The position numbers and the translations under genes were made by a program. A DNA stretch of 64,000 bases from Campanula takesimana. Lineage: Eukaryota > Streptophyta > Magnoliopsida > Asterales > Campanulaceae. The notes under the pieces were generated by a model. That model did not search any database, was not told where the DNA came from, and saw only the letters and a program-made list of their open reading frames with translations. Location: positions 225,275 through 289,274 of the forward strand of contig JAOWBW010001472.1 of assembly GCA_026119855.1 (NCBI GenBank). The letters are read 5' to 3'. Position 1 is the first letter of the stretch; each line of letters opens with the position of its first letter. Positions 58,643-64,000 of this stretch are shown piece by piece.

Positions 58643-58790
58643 CATCCTGCGCCGCCTCCGGTTTTCTTTTTCCTGGCAAGAGTGGGAGTTCGTGCCCTAT
58701 TTAATGAACCCTTTGCAGCCATAAAACGTACCAGCAACCTTTTGAGCAGTTTTTTGAGTTCCTTTTAGCCAATTTTTCTTGCTCTTTGCC

Positions 58791-60240
58791 ATGGATCAAG
58801 AGGCTAGGATCACAAGCCTTGAGAAAAAGTCTTTATAACCTCTTTGGAGAAGTGGGTTGCCAAACTTCCTGGTTCGAGTCGTAGGAAACTTGATGAACGG
58901 TATGGGATAAAGTGTCTTTGGTCACTTTTGCACATGAACTCCAATACCAACCTCTTGCAAGCTTGTGGTAAATTTTGGAATGATACCCTCCATGTCTTCA
59001 ACTTTTCATTCAACGAGATAACACCCACTTATGAAGACATCGCAGCATTATGTGGCTACGAAGGGAAGGGTAAAGTTGCCTTGCCTTTTGACTTCGTTTG
59101 CTTGAGGGACAAGTTGGTGACTTTTGGCGTACCCGCGGATGACTTTGATAGGTATGCTAGGGGCGGTTATGTCGACCTTTCTTGGATGCCACAACACTTC
59201 ATGCATGCAGACGTGACATCTAACCGCTCTTTGGACCATCTTGCACTGTGCTTGTTCAGCTCTATCCTTTTCCCTTCTGAGGTGGGATTTGCCAGTGAAG
59301 GATGTTTGGGTATGGTGAACTTGGCTCGTTTGGGTTATGATATTGTACCGGCCATTCTTGGGGAGATGCTCTGTGGGATTCCCCATCTCGCGGCTTATGG
59401 TGGGATGCCTTGTGGTAGTGATAGGCTTTTGACCATGTGGTTGCAAGAGCGGCTTCGAGTGAATAAACCGGTGGCTTCTCTGAAGGTGGCCCCATGGATG
59501 CACCGCATTAGAGGCATGGTGGAGCGGTTTGAGGGCATGACTCTCAAAGGTTGGGAAAAGTATTTGGCGGAAATGTGACTGACGACATTCAGTGGGTGGT
59601 GCCCCATTGGCACATTCACTCTGTGAGGGAGAAACAAGTGGGACTTCACATGATCAAAGTTCCGACCCTTTCTGGAACTACTTTTTACTATCCCTCTAGA
59701 GTGCTTCGTCAGTATGGTTTGTGTGCAGACCATCCCGGAGGGTTGGGACGAGGAGAGAGATGATTTCCATTTGGGGTACTTCAGTTGGATGATAGTGCCT
59801 CAGTCCTTCTTTCTCAGATGTGGGGTGAGGCCGGCTTTAGTCGTAGGACCTTCCTCACACGCTCTAGCAACACCTTCCTGCCACGCGAGTATTTGGATTG
59901 GTATATGGGGAGACTTGGGCATGCGGAGCAGACTCTAGAGACCCTAAGGGGCACTATTTTGGGATCCTGTGCTCCAAGTTCTTCATTGAGGATTAAGGAG
60001 GCTGAGGCTTATGAGAGGAGGATGAGTAAGAGCGTGGCTAACGGAGGCGGGAAGAAGTGGGGGCGTCAAAGAAGAGGAAAGGCGAAGAGGCTCCTAATGG
60101 CAGGGCTAAAGGTGTTAGCGAGTTCGAAAGAAGATTTTGTGAGAATCCTAGCAAGAAGAAAGTTCGCCGTGGGCAAAGCAAGAAGAAAGAGACCGAGGGC
60201 ACAAATGGCACTAAGGAGTAATCCGAGCGTCTCTCCATAG
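58791..60240 (+). pseudogene. Plant mobile domain ORF 2, frameshifted
   Basis: ATG at 58791 (MDQEARITSLEKK) runs into TAA within 16 codons. From 58844 the frame gives EKWVAKLPGSSRRKLDERYG, FWNDTLHVFNFSFNEITPTY, EDIAALCGYEG and MVERFEGMTLKGWEKYLAE to 59578. It continues, shifted, as DDIQWVVPHWHIHSVREKQV and RVLRQYGLCADHPGG (59578-59763), then REYLDWYMGRLGHAEQTLE to a Lys/Arg-rich tail (59785-60240). FN(F)FNEITPT.EDIAAL matches the FHF..GEITITPTDFAAI block of ORF 1, so the two are distant paralogues in tandem. At least three frame breaks make it non-functional as read. A CT-free leader and cluster 3 lie upstream. Confidence 0.72.
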
Positions 60241-60909
60241 TCGTGCAGACACATTAGTTTAATTTAGTTACTTTTGTTTTAGTTTCAATTTCAGAATAGG
60301 TTATTTATTCAAAAAGTATGTCAAGCTTAGACTCATCAAATAAGCGTTAACATGCAATGACTATGGGAATAAAAGTTTTTTGCTTTCAGAAAATACAACT
60401 TCTATCTTTATTGCTTTGACAAGATTTGGATGTTTATTTGTTTTTTTAGACCGCACCTTTTGAAAGGCTGCCTACGTTCCCCTTTTACAAATAGGACTAA
60501 GGGGCTCAGGTCACCGTAGTTCACTCCAGTCAGACTAGAATGATTATAAAGAAAGGGAAGATAGAAGGGGAATGCTCTAACTTTTGCCTAGACCGCCCTT
60601 GCGGGTTTTCGATCTAGCGAGCTTTGTACGCACCCTTATTTTGCATAGACCGCCCTTTGCGGGTTTTCAGTCTATCGGGCTTCTTTTTGCGTAGTAATAA
60701 TTTTTTATTTTATTTTATTTTTTTTTTTTTAAGAGGGGGAGTCTAGTCATAGTAGCGTCTGAGCTTGCTGAGGTTGACTGGTTCCTTGAACGGGTTGCCA
60801 TCCAAATCTGCCATTCTGTCTAGTCTTATGGCGTGCCTCGAGCTTTGGTCATTGCGTCGACGCGTTGCTTCAAATCCCCTATTTCTCTTGAGATGTCTTG
60901 AATCGTTTC
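60241..60909. other. Spacer between PMD ORF 2 and gag fragment
   Basis: Holds GGCTGCCTACGTTCCCC ... GGTCACCGTAGTTCACTCC (about 60470-60520), the fourth copy of a motif from the LTR. It also has a duplicated phrase TAGACCGCCCTTGCGGGTTT at 60589 and 60648, and a T-rich run at 60695-60730. No gene. Confidence 0.5.
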
Positions 60910-61640
60910 TGCAGTCAGGTGCGAGAGTTCCTCTGGGCTGTTCTCACATAAGGCTCGATTTCGTAGCAACCGAGGAGTTCTAAGTTTTCGTTTTCTCTAT
61001 AGAACCAAAATCCTCTCACCCTGGTGAGCATGTTCGCGTCCATCAAGCCTTGGATTCTCCTTTGTAGAGCGACACAGTCGTTGGTGTCGTGGCCTTCGTC
61101 TTGGTGGTAAGAGCAACTTTTGGTAGGTTCAAATGGTTGAAGGGGTGGTAATTCGGAGAGTAGTGAATGTTCCCCTAAAGGTTGCATCTTGCCCATTTGT
61201 TTAAGTTGGTCGAACAATTTTGCGAAAGGGGTCCCTATTCTTGTGTAGCGGGGACTGAGAGGGGGTATTTTTCCAAAATCTTTGCATTTTTTCACTGATT
61301 TCCTTTCCCTGGCGCGAGGGCCACGATTCTGTCGTTGGTGTTGGGGTCTGAAGTTCATTCCCATGTGCCGGGTGCAGGATTGGGGTATTCGCGAGGTACT
61401 CCTTGAGGCAGCATAATGCGAACTTCACATCTCGAACTCCATTCTTGGTCGCGGGCCCTTTCTATTTCTCTGAGTGTCGGCTCCCCCACTGTTGTAAAAT
61501 GGTTGAGGTGTTGCAGTAACTTGACGAGTTCTCCCTTTTCGGCTTTGTTCCGAGGAGACTGCATTCTCAACACGGCTCGAACTCGCCGACTGATGGTCCT
61601 CCACGAGGTTGTGGAGGGGGTCGTTCTTGGTCCTCCTCGG
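60910..61640 (-). pseudogene. Tat-like gag C-terminal fragment
   Basis: Minus frames give NKAEKGELVKLLQHLNHFTT, YTRIGTPFAKLFDQLKQMGK, then CSYHQDEGHDTNDCVALQRR, a C-X-X-H-...-GH-X4-C zinc-like motif near 61100, and IQGLMDANML. This is the Tat/Ogre gag terminus. A frame change lies near 61360. It sits downstream of RT, not upstream of protease as expected. Confidence 0.75.
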
Positions 61641-61644
61641 TTGT

Positions 61645-62356
61645 CTCCATCTGGTTATATCCGGCGAACCCATCAACAAACGACTTGACCTCATAATGGG
61701 CGGTCGCGTCCACCAACATGTCGATATTTGGCAAGGGAAGTCATCCTTTGGCGTAGTTTTGTTGAGATCCCGAAAATCCACACACACTCTGACTTTACCG
61801 TTGGATTTCTTGACAGTCACCAGATTTGATAACCACGTTGGATACTCGATCACCCTGATAAAACCCACACGGAGTAGCTTCTCAATCTCTTCCTTCACTT
61901 GCAAAGACCATTCCGGCTTAATACGGCGCAACTTCTGCTTGACTGGCTTAGCGTCTGGTGCTGTCGGGATTCTGTGCTCTACGATCGAGTTGTCGAGCCC
62001 CGGCATGTCCTTATAAGACCATGCGAACACATCCACATATTCTTTGAGTAGCTCAATCAGTGCTTCCCTTTCGGCTCCGCTGAAGAAGCTTCCGATCTGC
62101 GTTTCCTTAGGCTCGGCTTCGGTTCCCAATTCACGCATGTTAACACCTCATCGGCAGCTTGGGCTCGAGATTCTTTTTGATTAATAACCTGTTCTGAGAT
62201 TCTTTTAATGTATTCATCATTTAATGTGCCTGTGTCTGCCTCTTCTAATGAATCATTATTAACTAAGTGTATATCATTAGTTTGATTATTAGCCAATTTA
62301 TCAGTTAAAAGAGTGACTATGGAGGGATACTCGGAAAGGTCGAGGGTTTCATTCAT
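61645..62356 (-). pseudogene. Tat-like reverse transcriptase, N-terminal half
   Basis: The minus frame from 62138 reads EYVDVFAWSYKDMPGLDNSI, VEHRIPTAPDAKPVKQKLRR, IKPEWSLQVKEEIEKLL, then GKVRVCVDFRDLNKTTPKDD, the Ty3 RT palm start. After a frame change near 61730, ATAHYEVKSFVDGFAGYNQM and TTEEDQE follow in another frame, and the domain ends abruptly before the YxDD box. An acidic linker (NNDSLEEADTGTLNDEYIKR) lies upstream at 62140-62356. Confidence 0.85.
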
Positions 62357-63389
62357 AGCAAAAGGGAAAATAGCGTTTACAACAAGATCATAGTCTTCAG
62401 ACGTAAGGTCGTCAGACTTAGAGGAAGACTCAAATTCAAATGTAAAACACTAGACTCTGAGGATAGGGATTTTGGGTGAGTGACAGGAGATGCTGCAGGA
62501 GTGGCGACAGGAGAAGGAGTAAGCCCCAGTGTTCCCCATCATAAATTCCGGAGTAGCTATAGGTCCCCCAATGATGCACCAATTCTTGAGCTTGTCCCCC
62601 ATGGGTACCACCAATGTCCTTGGGTCCACCTTATCTTCAGAATCATCCCCGTGACGGGAACCATGTCTTCGTGCAGCCCCAGATTACCCGATGTTGAAGC
62701 AGATATTGGCCGTCCCACGTCTCAGTCAAACTTGGAGTTTCTGCGGCTTCTCTTGCTGGCTTGTCAAGGGTTGTGGCTTCAAGTTGATCTGCCAAGTCCT
62801 TCTGCAACCTTGGTGGAGTACTCATGCTGATGGTTCTAATTCTGCCCGTGGCTTCGTCATATTCCATGTAAGTCAGCTTCATGTTGGACCGATCGAATTC
62901 CACATCTCTGAAAATCTCGAACCCTTTCTGCAATTTCCCGGTGTGGTCAATCCATGGCTCGGCGAACTCAAAACACGAAAACTCCTCGCCTTCCCTTACA
63001 AAGTAGCTATTTAGGGACAGACGTATGGCCGCATTTCAGGCTTTTTGTAGGGAAGCTTAATCGTTTTTAAGCAATTCTATCCTCTGTTGCTCCATCTTGT
63101 CTTCAAGAGTAAGGGTGTATCCAAGACCGAACAATCCTCAGTGATCAATCTCTCTAACCAGTTCTGTGGGGCCTTGCAAGTTCTTACCTAGCCCCAGCCC
63201 CGGTATGAAGCCCATATTACGCAGTATCTTGACAACAGGTGCCACTTTATCCGTTGTTTTGGTGAGGTCGATGGTGCAGATCTGTGCTTGAGCGACTATT
63301 TCGAAGTCATTGAAGAGTCGCTCTCTTCCCCATGTTGAATCTGTAAGACAGGAACGCCCTTGGTGTCCGTCCCTTGGGCAGTTACGAGA
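62357..63389 (-). other. Spacer between protease and RT
   Basis: A minus ORF at 62933-62643 (FEIFRDVEFDRSNMKLTYME) is probably the poorly conserved Tat pol spacer. Several stops and frame changes. No named domain. Confidence 0.5.
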
Positions 63390-63945
63390 TCACTGTAGAT
63401 GATGGTCCACTTCATTACCGGATTGGAACTTCACACACTGGTGCAGGGAAGATGGGACCGCGCCCGACTGATGTAACCATGGCCGGCCGAGGAGGAGTGA
63501 GAAGGTTGCGGGGATGTCGATGACGTGGAAATCTGTCGGCAGGATCTTTGTTCCGATGGTAATGGGCAGGGTGATTTCGCCTATCACGGCGCGGCATGTA
63601 GAGTCATAAGCTTTGATGGTTTGCTTGGATGGGCGTAAATCAACACCATGAACGCCAACCACATCCATCATCCTTGAAGGCAGGATATTGATAGCAGAAC
63701 CATGTCAATGAATACACGGGAATCTTCTTGCCATTTATTTCGACAGTGATGTACAAAGGCTCATTATGATCAACTCCGAACACTGGCTTGTCTAGCTCCG
63801 AGAAAGTGATGATGTTTCCATAGTGGATATTACCAATCATGTGGGTGACGTCTTCCGGGGTAATAGTGGATGGTACCATGGTGGCGGAGAGGTTTTGCTC
63901 GAGCATGAGGCGATGGCTAGGGAGGAGGTGAGTATGGACCATAGT
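63390..63945 (-). pseudogene. Tat-like retroviral-type aspartic protease
   Basis: Minus frames give NLSATMVPSTITPEDVTHMI, GNIHYGNIITFSE, EPLYITVEINGKKIP. After a frame change near 63690 the active-site region VFIDMGSAINILPSRMM follows, then VIDIPATFSLLLGRPWLHQS, where LLGRPWL is the conserved C-terminal protease motif. The D-M-G-S-A triplet is intact but out of frame with the preceding residues. Confidence 0.85.
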
Positions 63946-64000
63946 GAAATGTGGGCTTGGGTTTGTTTGAGTTGAGTGAGGATAGGGTCTTCTTTGTCTA

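Larger units (their letters stand above)
53647..64000 (-). mobile_element. Degraded Ty3/Tat-like retrotransposon with antisense PMD ORFs
   Basis: From TGTGAATACCCC (53647) to the window end. The minus strand carries protease (63945-63390), RT (about 62140-61645) and gag C-terminal (61640-60910) segments of Tat/Ogre type. The plus strand carries two PMD ORF regions (56011-58218, 58791-60240). Extra, often antisense, ORFs are known in Tat-lineage elements, which supports reading this as one composite element. RT before gag shows it is rearranged or composite. The second LTR is outside the window. Confidence 0.65.

Overview
The window reads as plant nuclear DNA, most likely a eudicot with a TE-rich intergenic space. 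It is AT-rich and has GT-AG introns, initiator-Met primer binding sites, CACTACAAGAAAA transposon ends, and many TA-flanked MITEs ending in CTCCCTCCGTCCC. There is no bacterial gene order, operon, rRNA, tRNA gene or CRISPR array. The only cellular gene that looks intact is a six-exon MATE/DTX transporter at 34693-39325 (+). Almost everything else is mobile DNA, much of it bounded here by its own target-site duplications (TSDs).

Layout. 1-1920: a MITE end, a ~73-bp minisatellite whose unit carries an inverted repeat, and a GC-rich insert ending in poly(T). 1921-11033: a Ty3-type element with ~3.9-kb LTRs and a non-coding 1.4-kb core (LARD-like). 11779-15599: a CACTA element with a TnpA-like remnant and a captured, broken signal-peptide-peptidase-like gene fragment. 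15799-33039: a four-level nest. A Mutator-like element (TSD TTATACATT) is split by Copia A (TSD CCACC). Copia A carries a second CACTA in one LTR (TSD ACA) and Copia B in its RNase H region (TSD GTACC). The second CACTA in turn carries a long-TIR Mutator-like element and a Stowaway. 33150-34290: MITEs, a tRNA-headed SINE and a fold-back element. 34366-39325: the MATE gene, whose large intron holds a solo-LTR-like segment and a MITE. 39330-53646: a Harbinger-type element, hAT and Stowaway MITEs, a Copia solo LTR split by a fold-back Mutator-like element, an ORF1-only LINE with perfect 14-bp TSDs, a TRIM remnant and a truncated Copia B-type LTR. 53647-64000: a degraded Ty3/Tat-like element with minus-strand protease, RT and gag fragments and, on the opposite strand, two plant-mobile-domain (PMD) ORFs.

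The most unusual pattern is that four unrelated LTR families (the Ty3 LARD, Copia A, Copia B and the Tat-like element) each carry a cluster of 14-18-bp GC-rich palindromes in an otherwise AT-rich LTR or leader. The sequence differs between families, except for a near-identical 20-mer shared by the LARD and Copia A. In the Tat-like element the same palindrome also precedes both PMD ORFs. Other points of note are the plant half-LINE (ORF1, no ORF2), Copia B with near-identical LTRs around a wrecked gag-pol, and the RT-then-gag order in the Tat-like element.
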